Made by a program: the position numbers and the translations under genes. Source: JAKVBH01 sp049800955 (GTDB lineage: Bacteria > Pseudomonadota > Alphaproteobacteria > Rhodobacterales > Rhodobacteraceae). Taken from it: a stretch of DNA of 64,000 nucleotides. The notes beneath the pieces were generated by a model. That model was not told the origin of the DNA. It was given only the letters and a program-made list of their open reading frames with translations, and ran no database searches. Position 1 is the stretch's first letter; every line of letters starts with the position of its first letter. The stretch covers positions 372,001 to 436,000 of the forward strand of contig NZ_JBNAGA010000001.1 in assembly GCF_049800955.1 (NCBI RefSeq), written 5' to 3'. Shown one piece after another: positions 51,044 through 60,663 of the stretch.

Positions 51044-52213
51044 TCAGCTGGCCTGCCAGCGCCCTTCGAAATCCTCTGGCACCAGAAGAATGTCACGCCC
51101 GACATCCTTGATATCCCGTTTGCCACAAAGCGCCATGGAGACATCAAGCTCGTTGCGAATGACTTCCAGCGCCTTCGTGACCCCTTGCTGGCCCATCGCA
51201 CCAAGACCGTAGATATAAGCGCGCCCGATCATCGTGCCTTTCGCGCCCATTGCGACGGCTTTGAGCACGTCCTGACCGGAGCGGATCCCGCTATCGAGAT
51301 GGATTTCCACCTGATCGCCCACTGCCTCCACAATGGAGGGCAAAGCGCGGATCGATGAGATTGCGCCATCCAGCTGACGGCCACCATGGTTGGACACGAT
51401 GATCGCATCGGCCCCCACTTTCGCGGCCATTTTGGCATCCTCAGCATCGAGAATGCCCTTCAGGATGACCTTGCCGCCCCACATCTCCTTGATCCGCTCG
51501 ACCTTTTTCCAATCGAGGGCCGGATCAAACTGCTCCGCGGTCCAGGCGCTAAGCGAAGACGGGTCTTTGATATTGTCCACATGGCCAATGATATTGCCGA
51601 AGGTACGGCGTTTGGTTGACAGCATCCCCATGCCCCAACGCCAGCGAAATGCAAGGTCGATCATCGAGGCCAGTGTCAGCTTGGGGGGTGCCGAGAGACC
51701 GTTCTTGAGATCCTTGTGACGTTGACCGAGGATTTGCAGATCAAGCGTGATAACAAGCGCAGAGCACTTGGCCGCTTTCGCGCGCTCGATCAGCCGACGC
51801 AGATAATCCTCGTCTTTCATTGTGTAGAGCTGAAACCAGAAGGGCGATTTGGTATGGGCCGCAACGTCTTCAATCGAGCAGATAGACATGGTCGACAGGG
51901 TAAAGGGGACGCCAAACTTTTCCGCCGCTTTTGCCGCCAGAATTTCACCATCATAATGCTGCATCCCTGTGATACCCACGGGTGCCAGGGCCACGGGCAT
52001 CGAGACATCCTCTCCGATGAGCTGTGAGGTGGTAGAGCGGTTGGTCATGTCAACGGCAACCCGCTGGCGCAGCCGGAGCTTGTCAAAATCCGATGTGTTT
52101 TCGCGAAAAGTCTGTTCTGTCCAGCTGCCACTCTCGCAGTAATCGAAGAACATTTTCGGCGCGCGCCGTTTGTGCAGACGTTTCAGATCGTCAATGCAAG
52201 TGATAACCGTCAT
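51044..52213 (-). CDS. lldD: FMN-dependent alpha-hydroxy-acid (L-lactate) dehydrogenase
   Basis: 389-aa FMN protein of the LldD/glycolate oxidase family. It has the substrate and FMN motifs LAPVGITGMQH, FWFQLYTMKD, ITLDLQILGQRHKDL and the catalytic His region VSNHGGRQLDGA, then LDSGIRSGQDVLKA. It oxidises L-lactate to pyruvate, feeding the respiratory chain. The predicted operator CATATTGGT-N11-ACCAATATG lies 17 bp upstream of the start. Confidence 0.9.
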   Translation of the reverse strand: MTVITCIDDLKRLHKRRAPKMFFDYCESGSWTEQTFRENTSDFDKLRLRQRVAVDMTNRSTTSQLIGEDVSMPVALAPVGITGMQHYDGEILAAKAAEKFGVPFTLSTMSICSIEDVAAHTKSPFWFQLYTMKDEDYLRRLIERAKAAKCSALVITLDLQILGQRHKDLKNGLSAPPKLTLASMIDLAFRWRWGMGMLSTKRRTFGNIIGHVDNIKDPSSLSAWTAEQFDPALDWKKVERIKEMWGGKVILKGILDAEDAKMAAKVGADAIIVSNHGGRQLDGAISSIRALPSIVEAVGDQVEIHLDSGIRSGQDVLKAVAMGAKGTMIGRAYIYGLGAMGQQGVTKALEVIRNELDVSMALCGKRDIKDVGRDILLVPEDFEGRWQAS

Positions 52214-52229
52214 TTTCTTTCCTCGCGGC

Positions 52230-52258
52230 CATATTGGTTAAGTTCTTTTACCAATATG
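52230..52258. promoter_or_regulatory. Inverted repeat operator candidate before lldD
   Basis: CATATTGGT (52230-52238) and ACCAATATG (52250-52258) with an 11-nt AT-rich spacer, in the 159-bp divergent region between lldD and the H-NOX gene. The arms contain TGGT/ACCA as in LldR-type (GntR) operators, but the spacing is longer. Confidence 0.6.
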
Positions 52259-52372
52259 AGGTGCTGGGGGCAATGCCTGATAGCGGACGAAGCGCCGCAT
52301 GTGTGCGTTAAAGGGATTTTCACACGCGGATGACAGTTTGCGCTCCTGAGTGCGCTGTTCAGGAGGCGGGTT

Positions 52373-52912
52373 TTGAAAGGTATCGTGTTTACGGAACTTC
52401 TGCGTATGGCTGAAAATGTCATAGGTGAAGACGCGGTGGACGACATTCTCGATGAGATGGATCTGCCCCATGGCGGCGTTTACACATCGGTCGGTTGGTA
52501 TCCCTGCTCCGAGCTCATGGGCATCGTCGGCGCGATTTCAAAGAAGACAGGCACGTCTGTTCCTGACCTGCAATTTGCGTTTGGCAAATGGATGCACGCG
52601 CATTTTGTAGATGCGTATCCGGCCATGTATGCGGGCAAACATACTGCTTTCGACATGCTGGAATCGATTGAAGGCGAGGTGCACAAAGAGGTGCGTAAAC
52701 TCTACGATGATGTTGAGTTGCCCACGTTTGAAACGGAGCGTCTGCAGCCCTCCGTGTTGAAAATGACCTATCGGTCGGCGCGCCCTCTCAAGCACTTCTG
52801 CCATGGTCTCATTTGCGGATGTCTCGAATATTTTGATGAAAAATCCGAGGTCTCGGTTGCAGATGCATCAACTGATGCGGAAACGGTGGCGCATTTCACG
52901 ATTGCGATTTGA
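52373..52912 (+). CDS. H-NOX haem nitric-oxide/oxygen sensor protein
   Basis: 179-aa HNOB-family protein (MKGIVFTELL...). It has proximal haem ligand His104 (EGEVHKEVRKLY) and the porphyrin-propionate clamp Tyr133-x-Ser135-x-Arg137 (YRSAR). It senses NO and signals to the kinase encoded next (18 bp downstream). The start is TTG at 52373, placed exactly behind AGGAGGCGGGTT; there is no better ATG. Confidence 0.93.
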   Translation: MKGIVFTELLRMAENVIGEDAVDDILDEMDLPHGGVYTSVGWYPCSELMGIVGAISKKTGTSVPDLQFAFGKWMHAHFVDAYPAMYAGKHTAFDMLESIEGEVHKEVRKLYDDVELPTFETERLQPSVLKMTYRSARPLKHFCHGLICGCLEYFDEKSEVSVADASTDAETVAHFTIAI

Positions 52913-52930
52913 GGGACTTCTCATAGTGGC

Positions 52931-54268
52931 ATGACTTTCCAACAATCAGATACCACGAGTGCTCAGGTGTCCCGGCGCCGGTATGAGCGTGAGCGTGCAG
53001 CGCGTCTGCAGGCTGAGCAATTGCTGGAAGCAAAAAGTCTCGAACTCTATGAGGCAAACATCGCGTTGCAGGAAAAGGCGGCCTCCCTCTCGCAAACCGC
53101 GCGCGCCTTGAGGCGTGAAAAAACAAAGGCGGAGACGGCCAATGCCGCAAAGTCCGCCTTTCTGGCCAAGGTCAGCCACGAGATTCGCACGCCGATGAAT
53201 GCCGTGCTGGGCATGGCATCGGCGCTGACCGAAACGAAGCTTGAAGATCCGCAGCGTGACATGGTCGATACGATTGTTTCTGCCGGCCACGTTTTGACGC
53301 GGATTGTGAGTGATGTTCTCGATATCACAAAAATCGAAGTCGCAGAGCTCAGCATTGAAGCCGTCGATTTTGACATTCGAGATCTTGTCGAGGACGTGGT
53401 GAAGTTGTTTCGCGCACAAACCACGAAACGTGATCTGGTTCTGACAGAAAGCTACGCGCCGGACCTGCCTCAAGTCATCCGCGCGGATTCGTCTCGTATC
53501 CGGCAGGTGCTGTCCAACCTCTTGTCCAATGCGTTGAAGTTCACGAATGAAGGTGAGATTTGCATCAGTGTCGCAATGAAGGCTGACCTTCTAAACGTGG
53601 AGGTCAGTGATACGGGATCCGGCATACCAGAGCACAAACAAGCGCATTTGTTTCAACCCTATCAACAATTGGGCGACACGCCGCAACAGCTGGAAGGCGG
53701 AACCGGACTGGGCCTTGCCATTTCGCACCATATTTGTCGCCGGATGGGGGGCGACCTCACATTTTCGCCGTCCCGCAGCGGTGGCGCGCAGTTCACGGCA
53801 ACCTTTCGCGTCTCCCCGGTTGCGGACATATCGGCAGAGCCAAAAAACCTTGGTCAGACGGGCGAAGAATTCTTCGCCTCAAAACGCTGGCGCATTCTGG
53901 CCGCCGAGGATAATCGCACAAACCAGAAAGTTCTGGCGCTGCTGCTCAAGCGGTATGATGTTGACTTGAGGATGGTCGACAACGGCCAGGCCGCTGTTGA
54001 CGCGTTTTTTGAAAATCCCGCAGACATTGTCCTGATGGACATCAACATGCCGGTGATGGATGGGCTCGAAGCAGCAGATCGCATACGCGAAGGCTTGTCG
54101 CTTCAGGGCAATCCCCCCGTGCCCGTCATCGCTCTCACGGCCAATGTCATGGCGCATCAGGTCGAGCAATACGCCCGTGCCGGTGTGCAGGGCCATGTGC
54201 CAAAACCGGTGAAACGGGAGGCTCTTGTGTCCGAAATGGTGCGTCTGCTTTCAGATCACGCTTCGTGA
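52931..54268 (+). CDS. H-NOX-associated hybrid histidine kinase
   Basis: 445-aa cytoplasmic kinase with no membrane segment. It has an N-terminal coiled coil (about 15-70), a HisKA domain with His83 (KVSHEIRTPMN), a HATPase domain (N-box SNLLSNALKFT, G boxes SDTGSGI and GGTGLGLAI) and a C-terminal receiver domain with Asp370 (LMDINMP). NO-bound H-NOX should alter autophosphorylation; phosphate would pass to the receiver and onward to an Hpt or response regulator elsewhere. Its 3' end overlaps the convergent trpA by 13 bp. Confidence 0.93.
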   Translation: MTFQQSDTTSAQVSRRRYERERAARLQAEQLLEAKSLELYEANIALQEKAASLSQTARALRREKTKAETANAAKSAFLAKVSHEIRTPMNAVLGMASALTETKLEDPQRDMVDTIVSAGHVLTRIVSDVLDITKIEVAELSIEAVDFDIRDLVEDVVKLFRAQTTKRDLVLTESYAPDLPQVIRADSSRIRQVLSNLLSNALKFTNEGEICISVAMKADLLNVEVSDTGSGIPEHKQAHLFQPYQQLGDTPQQLEGGTGLGLAISHHICRRMGGDLTFSPSRSGGAQFTATFRVSPVADISAEPKNLGQTGEEFFASKRWRILAAEDNRTNQKVLALLLKRYDVDLRMVDNGQAAVDAFFENPADIVLMDINMPVMDGLEAADRIREGLSLQGNPPVPVIALTANVMAHQVEQYARAGVQGHVPKPVKREALVSEMVRLLSDHAS

Positions 54269-55047
54269 GCGCCGCCCGCCAGGCCAGCAACAAATGCCAA
54301 AACCTCTGCAACGGACTGGCCCTTGGCCAATTCCGCAACGATAGCTGAGCCAACGACGCAGCCGTCTGCAATGCTCGCGATGTCACGTGCGTTTTCAGGT
54401 GTGCGAATGCCAAACCCCACGATCACAGGGAGATCCGTCGCGCTTTTGATCCGTGCAACTTCCGGTGCAACATCGGCCGATTGCGCCGCCGCAGCGCCCG
54501 TGATCCCGGTGATGGAGACGTAGTACACAAAGCCCGATGTGTTCTGCAAAACCCGGGGCAGGCGCTTGTCGTCGGTTGTGGGCGTTGCCAACCGTATAAA
54601 GTTCAGCCCGGCGGCTTGCGCGGGCAGGCACAATTCATCGTCTTCTTCGGGAGGCAGATCGACAACGATCAATCCATCAATGCCAGCGGCCTTTGCGTCC
54701 GTCAGAAAACGATCAACGCCGTGGGAATAGATCGGGTTGTAATAGCCCATCAGGACAATCGGCGTCGTGTCGTCTTCCTCCCGAAACGCGCGCGCCAGAT
54801 CGAGGGTGCGCTTCAGTGTCATCCCGGCTTCCAAAGCGCGCTGACCTGCGAGCTGGATTGTAGGCCCATCCGCCATGGGATCCGTGAACGGCAGACCCAA
54901 TTCGATGACATCAACGCCCGCCTCAGGCAGCCCGCGGACGAGCTCCAGGGAGGTCTCGAAATCAGGATCGCCCGCCATGATGTAGGACACGAAGGCCTTG
55001 CGGTTTTGCGCGGCCAACTCCGCAAATTTTGCGTCAATACGGCTCAT
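54256..55047 (-). CDS. trpA: Tryptophan synthase alpha subunit
   Basis: 263-aa TIM-barrel enzyme cleaving indole-3-glycerol phosphate. Catalytic Glu49 (VIELGLPF) and Asp60 (DPMADGP) match E. coli positions, and the phosphate loop motif GFGIRTPENARDIA is present. GGAGGAACCACTG precedes the ATG at 55047. trpB is not adjacent in this window. Confidence 0.95.
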   Translation of the reverse strand: MSRIDAKFAELAAQNRKAFVSYIMAGDPDFETSLELVRGLPEAGVDVIELGLPFTDPMADGPTIQLAGQRALEAGMTLKRTLDLARAFREEDDTTPIVLMGYYNPIYSHGVDRFLTDAKAAGIDGLIVVDLPPEEDDELCLPAQAAGLNFIRLATPTTDDKRLPRVLQNTSGFVYYVSITGITGAAAAQSADVAPEVARIKSATDLPVIVGFGIRTPENARDIASIADGCVVGSAIVAELAKGQSVAEVLAFVAGLAGGAHEA

Positions 55048-55205
55048 CAGTGGTTCCTCCATCTCAGCTCGGGGTGATGTGCCCAATTTGATCGGCATTG
55101 GCAATGCCTTCCCGCACCCCGCGACATGCCCGCTATCCGAAAGCGATGCTTGCACTTGGCCCGGTGCGGCACTAGGGAACTCGCAGTTTTTTGCGGAGGC
55201 GAACT

Positions 55206-56303
55206 ATGGGCTTTAAGATGGGTATTGTCGGCTTGCCGAACGTGGGCAAATCGACTCTGTTCAATGCGCTGACAAAAACGGCCGCTGCGCAAGCAGCCAA
55301 TTTCCCCTTTTGCACGATCGAGCCCAACGTTGGCGATGTGGCCGTCCCTGACGCGCGGCTCAACACTCTGGCGGACATTGCGGCTTCGAAACAGATCATC
55401 CCCACCCGGATGACATTCGTGGACATCGCGGGCCTCGTGAAAGGGGCATCCAAAGGAGAGGGGCTCGGCAATCAGTTCCTCGCGAATATTCGGGAAGTTG
55501 ATGCCATTGCCCATGTTTTGCGATGCTTTGAAGATGGCGATGTCACCCATGTTGAAGGGCGCGTCGATCCCGTCGCAGATGCTGAAACCATCGAAACCGA
55601 GTTGATGCTCGCCGATCTCGAGAGCATCGAAAAGCGCCGCGCTGGGCTCGTGCGCAAGCTCAAAGGCAATGACAAAGAAGCCATGGCACAAGACCGTTTG
55701 CTTGCCGCCGCACAGGCGATGCTGGAAGATGGCAAGCCCGCGCGTTTGGTTGAGGTCAGCGATGAAGATTCCAAGCCTTGGAAGATGCTCCAACTTTTGA
55801 CCTCCAAGCCCATTCTCTACGTCTGCAACGTCGATGAAGGCAGTGCGAGCGAAGGAAACGCCTTCTCTCAAAAAGTTGCAGAGATGGCAGAGGCGCAGGG
55901 CGCAGCCCACGTTGTCATTTCCGCCCAGATTGAGGAGGAAATCAGCCAGCTGGAGCCCGATGAAGCAGAGATGTTTCTGGAGGAAATGGGCTTGTCTGAA
56001 CCCGGCCTGGATCGCCTGATCCGTGCAGGGTACGAACTCCTCGGGCTGATGACCTACTTTACCGTCGGCCCAAAAGAAGCCCGGGCCTGGACCATTCGCA
56101 ATGGCATGCTGGCGCCACAAGCCGCCGGGGTCATTCATGGTGATTTCGAGAAAGGCTTCATTCGTGCCGAAACGGTGGCCTACGACGATTACGTCGAATT
56201 GGGCGGCGAACAGCCCGCGCGCGATGCCGGCAAGTTGCGGGCGGAGGGGAAGGCCTATGAAGTCAAGGACGGCGACGTTATCCATTTCCTCTTCAACGCG
56301 TAA
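55206..56303 (+). CDS. ychF: Redox-regulated ATPase YchF (Obg-family, OLA1-like)
   Basis: 365-aa P-loop ATPase. G1 GLPNVGKSTLFNALT, G3-like VDIAGLVKGASKGEGLG, NIREVDAIAHVLRCF, and a C-terminal TGS domain (about 280-365) ending IHFLFNA. Binds ribosomes and hydrolyses ATP. GGAGGCGAACT precedes the ATG at 55206. Confidence 0.96.
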   Translation: MGFKMGIVGLPNVGKSTLFNALTKTAAAQAANFPFCTIEPNVGDVAVPDARLNTLADIAASKQIIPTRMTFVDIAGLVKGASKGEGLGNQFLANIREVDAIAHVLRCFEDGDVTHVEGRVDPVADAETIETELMLADLESIEKRRAGLVRKLKGNDKEAMAQDRLLAAAQAMLEDGKPARLVEVSDEDSKPWKMLQLLTSKPILYVCNVDEGSASEGNAFSQKVAEMAEAQGAAHVVISAQIEEEISQLEPDEAEMFLEEMGLSEPGLDRLIRAGYELLGLMTYFTVGPKEARAWTIRNGMLAPQAAGVIHGDFEKGFIRAETVAYDDYVELGGEQPARDAGKLRAEGKAYEVKDGDVIHFLFNA

Positions 56304-56540
56304 TCGGCGCTTGCCGCAGGGTGCGTGTTGCGTGCGCACGCTATCGTCAGATCCGGCACGCAGCCCTGCATGAGCAGCGTGTTGCCAGACGTACGTCGTC
56401 AGTCCAGTGTCCGGCCAAATGACGAATTGTCCGCTCTTTTTCAACGTTGTGGCTGCGAAACCCAAACGCAATCGAAGCTAAGCATTTTCTGCATGATTTG
56501 GCCTTGTTCTTTGCGGGCTTGTGCTGTTAGACCCGTCGGC

Positions 56541-56630
56541 GGAGACGTGGCCGAGTGGTCGAAGGCGCTCCCCTGCTAAGGGAGTAGGCGGGAAACCGTC
56601 TCGAGGGTTCGAATCCCTTCGTCTCCGCCA
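56541..56630 (+). tRNA. tRNA-Ser (GCU)
   Basis: 90 nt including CCA. Acceptor GGAGACG pairs with CGTCTCC. The anticodon arm CTCCCCTGCTAAGGGAG carries anticodon GCT, and the long variable arm (TAGGCGGGAAACCGTCTC) is typical of type II tRNAs. Confidence 0.96.
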
Positions 56631-56708
56631 CCTATTCTATAATAATCTGTGTCGCGCGCCAGCGATGTCGACGGATCTGTCAGGCGGTCAGATGCAGGCT
56701 TCAAAGCG

Positions 56709-57122
56709 TTAGCGTGGCCGCGCGGGGGCGGAGACGAAACGGTGGGCAGCCTCGGGAGGAGGCACAAAGCACTCTGGTTTACGGCCGAACCATTGGTAGC
56801 GGTTGCGGGCCAGGCGATCATAGATCCAGTCGCGCAAGGGGCGGGGGATGATCCGCAAAGCCCGCGCCCAATGCCATGGCGCGCGCAGTTGCGCGAGAAG
56901 CGCCAGACCGGCATCTGACCGCGTGAGAGCCCGGCCGTTGGCCACGACCAGAAATGTATCGTCCAGATCGTCAGCGGACAGGCCCCACTGCGCGGCGAGG
57001 CTTTGGCCCTCATCGGACCACGCGGAGACGAACCGCATGGACTGATCACGCTCGTGGCGCAGCAGGAAATGCACCCATGAGGAGCACAACACACAATCGG
57101 TATCAAAAATCACTGTGGTCAC
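56709..57122 (-). CDS. DCC-family thiol-disulfide oxidoreductase-like protein (DUF393)
   Basis: 137-aa protein starting VIFDTDCVLCSSWVHFL with Cys10-x-x-Cys13, the DxxCxxC signature of the DCC family. It probably acts in thiol redox reactions; partner unknown. It is divergent from the MFS gene at 57247. Confidence 0.87.
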   Translation of the reverse strand: MTTVIFDTDCVLCSSWVHFLLRHERDQSMRFVSAWSDEGQSLAAQWGLSADDLDDTFLVVANGRALTRSDAGLALLAQLRAPWHWARALRIIPRPLRDWIYDRLARNRYQWFGRKPECFVPPPEAAHRFVSAPARPR

Positions 57123-57246
57123 AGGGGCCTCCGCGCCTCCTCGAGAGATGTGGCCGTCCTCCGCTGATTTTCAACGCCTGAGTGCGCCGCTGCGCGATAG
57201 AAAGTTAGCGCTTGCGGCGCGCTGCATTCGCGTGTGGTGTGGCGCC

Positions 57247-58461
57247 ATGAAACTCACCGGCCCCTTCCTCTTTATCCTCGCCACATTGATGATTGATGCC
57301 ATTGGCGTCGGGATCGTCTTTCCGATCATGCCTGACCTGATGGTGCGCGTGGGCGCAGGATCAACGGCGGAAGGGGCGTTCTGGGGCGGGCTCATGATGT
57401 CGGCCTATGCAGCGGCGATGTTCCTGGTCGGGCCTGTTGTGGGCAGCCTTTCGGACGCATACGGGCGCAAGCCCGTGTTGATCGCAGCGCTTGTGACGCT
57501 GACGATTGATTATGTCATCATGGCTCTCGCGCAGACCTATTGGGTCTTGCTGGTGGGGCGGATTCTCGCGGGGCTTGCAGGGGCCACCTATATCACCGCG
57601 AGCGCCTATATCTCCGACATTGCGAAACCGGAGGAGCGCGCGGCGAGTTTCGGTATGATCGGCGCAGCTTTCGGGATCGGCTTCGTTCTGGGCCCGGCTT
57701 TGGGCGGATTGGCCTCCGGCCTGCATATCACAGCGCCCTTCTGGATCGCCGCCGGGCTCGCAGCGCTCAACGTGGCGTTTGGCCTTTTCGTTCTGCCGGA
57801 ATCACTCAAAGAGGAGAACAGACGCCCCTTTGGGCGGCGCGATCTCAATCCCTTTGCAACGATCTGGCGCGCCTTTGCCATGCCGGGCCTCGCCATCCCG
57901 CTGATCTGTATCTTCGTGTTCGAGTTTGCCAACATGGTTTATCCGACGCTCTGGGCGTTTTGGGGGCGGGAGGTGTTTGGCTGGACGGGCGTGACCATTG
58001 GTCTGACATTGTCGGCTTACGGCGTGCTGATTGCGCTGGTGCAGGCCGGGATCTTGCCTCAAATGACCAAGCGGCTGGGCGATTACCGCACGCTCATCAT
58101 TGCAACGATCGCGGCGTTGATTGGCATGGTGGGCTTTGGCCTTGCGACATCTGTTCTGGCGGTGGCCATTCTTCTGCCGATTGCTGCATTGTCGGATATG
58201 GCGCCGCCCTTGATGACGGCCTTTGCCGCCAATCGCGTCGGCGATGACGCGCAGGGGCTGGTCCATGGCGTTATTGCATCGCTCTCCTCGGTGGCGGCCG
58301 TGGCTGCGCCTTTGTGTCTGACATGGGTGTTTCAGAGTTTTGTGGATGAGGGCGGGGCCTACGTTCCCGGCGCGCCCTACCTGCTGGGCGCCTTGCTGAT
58401 CGTCGTGATCCTACCCTTGATCTTTCGCCTCAAGCCAGCAGCGACAGGCCCGGCGCAGTAA
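57247..58461 (+). CDS. TetA-like MFS efflux transporter
   Basis: 404-aa 12-helix protein. MFS motif A is GSLSDAYGRKPVL, and motif C-like GFVLGPALGG in TM5 marks drug:H+ antiporters. Similarity is to the Tet/TCR group, but many chromosomal homologues do not give tetracycline resistance. The ATG at 57247 gives the normal N-terminus; no clear ribosome-binding site. Confidence 0.85.
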   Translation: MKLTGPFLFILATLMIDAIGVGIVFPIMPDLMVRVGAGSTAEGAFWGGLMMSAYAAAMFLVGPVVGSLSDAYGRKPVLIAALVTLTIDYVIMALAQTYWVLLVGRILAGLAGATYITASAYISDIAKPEERAASFGMIGAAFGIGFVLGPALGGLASGLHITAPFWIAAGLAALNVAFGLFVLPESLKEENRRPFGRRDLNPFATIWRAFAMPGLAIPLICIFVFEFANMVYPTLWAFWGREVFGWTGVTIGLTLSAYGVLIALVQAGILPQMTKRLGDYRTLIIATIAALIGMVGFGLATSVLAVAILLPIAALSDMAPPLMTAFAANRVGDDAQGLVHGVIASLSSVAAVAAPLCLTWVFQSFVDEGGAYVPGAPYLLGALLIVVILPLIFRLKPAATGPAQ

Positions 58462-58530
58462 GGGTCGCCGCCGAAATTTCATGTGGCATTCTGCGTGCAC
58501 GCGCGGTTAAGTGCCGCCACGGGGGGACAC

Positions 58531-59619
58531 ATGCCAAAGATAACATCCGTTGACACGCGCCTGTTTCACATCCCGCTGGCGGAGGTGCTGGTGGATGCCA
58601 AACATGGAGACCACCATTTCTTCGAGCTGATCACCGCAAGCGTGCATCTGGACGATGGCTCGGTTGGCACGGGGTACAGCTATACCGGCGGCAAGGGCGG
58701 GCATGCGATCAAGGCGATGATCGAGCATGATCTGGTGCCGTTCCTGCTGGGTCAGGACGCGCAGGACGTCGAGGCGCTTTACGAGGCGATGCAATGGCAT
58801 GTGCATTACGTGGCGCGCGGCGGCGTGGCCTCTTTCGCGATCTCGTCCATTGATATTGCCCTTTGGGATCTGCGCGGCAAGCGCACGGGCCAGCCTTTGT
58901 GGAAAATGGCGGGCGGCCATGCCGACAGGTGCAAGGCCTACTGCGGCGGCATTGATCTGGGCTTTGAGTTGCCCAAGCTGCTCGCCAGCGTCGAGGGTTA
59001 TCTGGAGCGTGGGTTCAACGGCGTGAAGATCAAGGTCGGTCGCGCGGATGATGTGGCGCGTGTGGCGGCTGTGCGTGATCTGATCGGGCCGGACGTGGCT
59101 TTCATGGTGGATGCGAATTATTCGCTGAGTGTGGAACAGGCCATCGAGGCCGCGCGCGCGTTTGCGCCCTATGACCTGCTGTGGTTCGAAGAGCCCACGA
59201 TCCCTGACGACTACGCAGGATTTGGCCGCATTGCCGAAGCTACGGGGATGCCGCTTGCCATGGGCGAGAACCTCCATACGATCCACGAGTTCGAATATGC
59301 GTTCGCTCAGGCCAAGCTATCCTATATCCAGCCTGATGCCTCCAATTGCGGCGGCGTCACAGGCTTTTTGCAAGTGGCCGAACGCTCCGCGAGCCATGGC
59401 ATCCCGATCTGTTCGCATGGGATGCAGGAGCTGCATGTCTCACTCGTGTCCGCGCGGCCCAATCCGGGATGGATCGAGGTGCATTCCTTTCCCATCGATA
59501 CATACACCACGCGCCCGCTCGTGGTCGAAGATCAATTGGCCGTGGCGCCCGACGTGCCCGGCATCGGCGTGACATTTGATTGGGGCAAGCTGGAAGCGGC
59601 CAATCTGCTGACCAAGTAA
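58531..59619 (+). CDS. Mandelate racemase-group enolase-superfamily enzyme (sugar-acid dehydratase or cycloisomerase)
   Basis: 362-aa protein. Lys166-x-Lys168 (VKIKVG), metal ligands Asp194 (VDANYS), Glu220 (WFEEP) and Glu246 (GEN), and the Asp269/His296 dyad define the mandelate racemase subgroup. It probably dehydrates an acid sugar or opens a lactone. It heads a three-gene operon with a Zn dehydrogenase (11 bp gap) and a KduD-like SDR, indicating a complete catabolic segment for an unidentified sugar acid. GGGGGGACAC is the ribosome-binding site. Confidence 0.85.
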   Translation: MPKITSVDTRLFHIPLAEVLVDAKHGDHHFFELITASVHLDDGSVGTGYSYTGGKGGHAIKAMIEHDLVPFLLGQDAQDVEALYEAMQWHVHYVARGGVASFAISSIDIALWDLRGKRTGQPLWKMAGGHADRCKAYCGGIDLGFELPKLLASVEGYLERGFNGVKIKVGRADDVARVAAVRDLIGPDVAFMVDANYSLSVEQAIEAARAFAPYDLLWFEEPTIPDDYAGFGRIAEATGMPLAMGENLHTIHEFEYAFAQAKLSYIQPDASNCGGVTGFLQVAERSASHGIPICSHGMQELHVSLVSARPNPGWIEVHSFPIDTYTTRPLVVEDQLAVAPDVPGIGVTFDWGKLEAANLLTK

Positions 59620-59630
59620 AGGACATCTCA

Positions 59631-60662
59631 ATGACGCATCAAGCAGCCGTCTACCGCGGCGACAAGACATTCTCCGTTGGAACGGCAACCTGCGACGCGC
59701 CGGGGCCCGGCCAGGTCCAGATCGACGTGGCCTATTGCGGGATTTGCGGGACCGATCTGCATATCTATCTGGGCCATATGGATGCGCGTGTGGGGTTTGA
59801 ACGCACGATTGGCCATGAAATGTCTGGCCGGATCGCGGCTGTCGGGGAGGGGGTCACGGGCTTGGCCGCCGGTCAGCCTATCGTTGTGCGCCCTTTGGAT
59901 CATTGCGGCGATTGCCCGGCGTGCAACGCGGGCCATGAGCATATTTGCCATAACCTGAAGTTCATCGGGATCGACAGCGATGGCGCGTTTCAGCAGAAAT
60001 GGAACGTTCCTGCCCACACCATTCACGTGCTGCCCGAGGAGCTGGATCTCAGCCACGCGGCCTTGATCGAACCTCTCGCCGTGGCCGTCCATGACGTTGA
60101 CCGGGCGCAGGTCAAACCGGGCGAGGATGTCCTCGTGATCGGCGGCGGGCCCATCGGGATGCTCGTGGCCATGGTCGCGCGGGAGGCCGGGGCCAACGTG
60201 GTGATCTCCGAGATCAATGAGAACCGTTTGGCCTTCGCGCAAAAGATCGGCTTTGAGACGATGAACCCCAAGGTCAGTGATGTCGCCAAGGCCATGCATG
60301 AACGCACAGGCGGCAAAGGGGCCGATGTGGTCTTTGAAGTCTCCGGCAGCCAGCCCGGCGTCGATCTTATGACGGCGGCGGCGGCCACGCGGGGGCGCAT
60401 TGTTATGGTTGCGATCCATGCCAGCAAGCCTCAGATCGACATGTTCCAGTTCTTCTGGCGCGAGTTGGAGCTCATTGGCGCGCGCGTCTATCGCCCGGAG
60501 GATTACGTCGGTGCAATGGCGCTTCTTGCCAAAGGTGTCGTCGATTGTGAGGCCTTCATCACAGATATTCAGGGGCTGGACGACATTCAGGCCGCCTTCG
60601 AGAGCCTCACCCAAAACCCCAATGCAATGAAATCCATGATCCGTGTAGGCGAGGGCGTTTGA
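59631..60662 (+). CDS. Zinc-dependent alcohol/polyol dehydrogenase (MDR family)
   Basis: 343-aa medium-chain dehydrogenase. Catalytic zinc residues lie in CGICGTDLHI and GHEMSG, the structural zinc cysteines in CGDCPACNAGHEHIC, and the NAD(H) fold in VIGGGPIGMLVA. It should oxidise a hydroxyl of the sugar acid made or used by the neighbouring racemase-group enzyme (inference). AAAGGACATCTCA precedes the ATG. Confidence 0.9.
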   Translation: MTHQAAVYRGDKTFSVGTATCDAPGPGQVQIDVAYCGICGTDLHIYLGHMDARVGFERTIGHEMSGRIAAVGEGVTGLAAGQPIVVRPLDHCGDCPACNAGHEHICHNLKFIGIDSDGAFQQKWNVPAHTIHVLPEELDLSHAALIEPLAVAVHDVDRAQVKPGEDVLVIGGGPIGMLVAMVAREAGANVVISEINENRLAFAQKIGFETMNPKVSDVAKAMHERTGGKGADVVFEVSGSQPGVDLMTAAAATRGRIVMVAIHASKPQIDMFQFFWRELELIGARVYRPEDYVGAMALLAKGVVDCEAFITDIQGLDDIQAAFESLTQNPNAMKSMIRVGEGV

Positions 60663-60663
60663 T

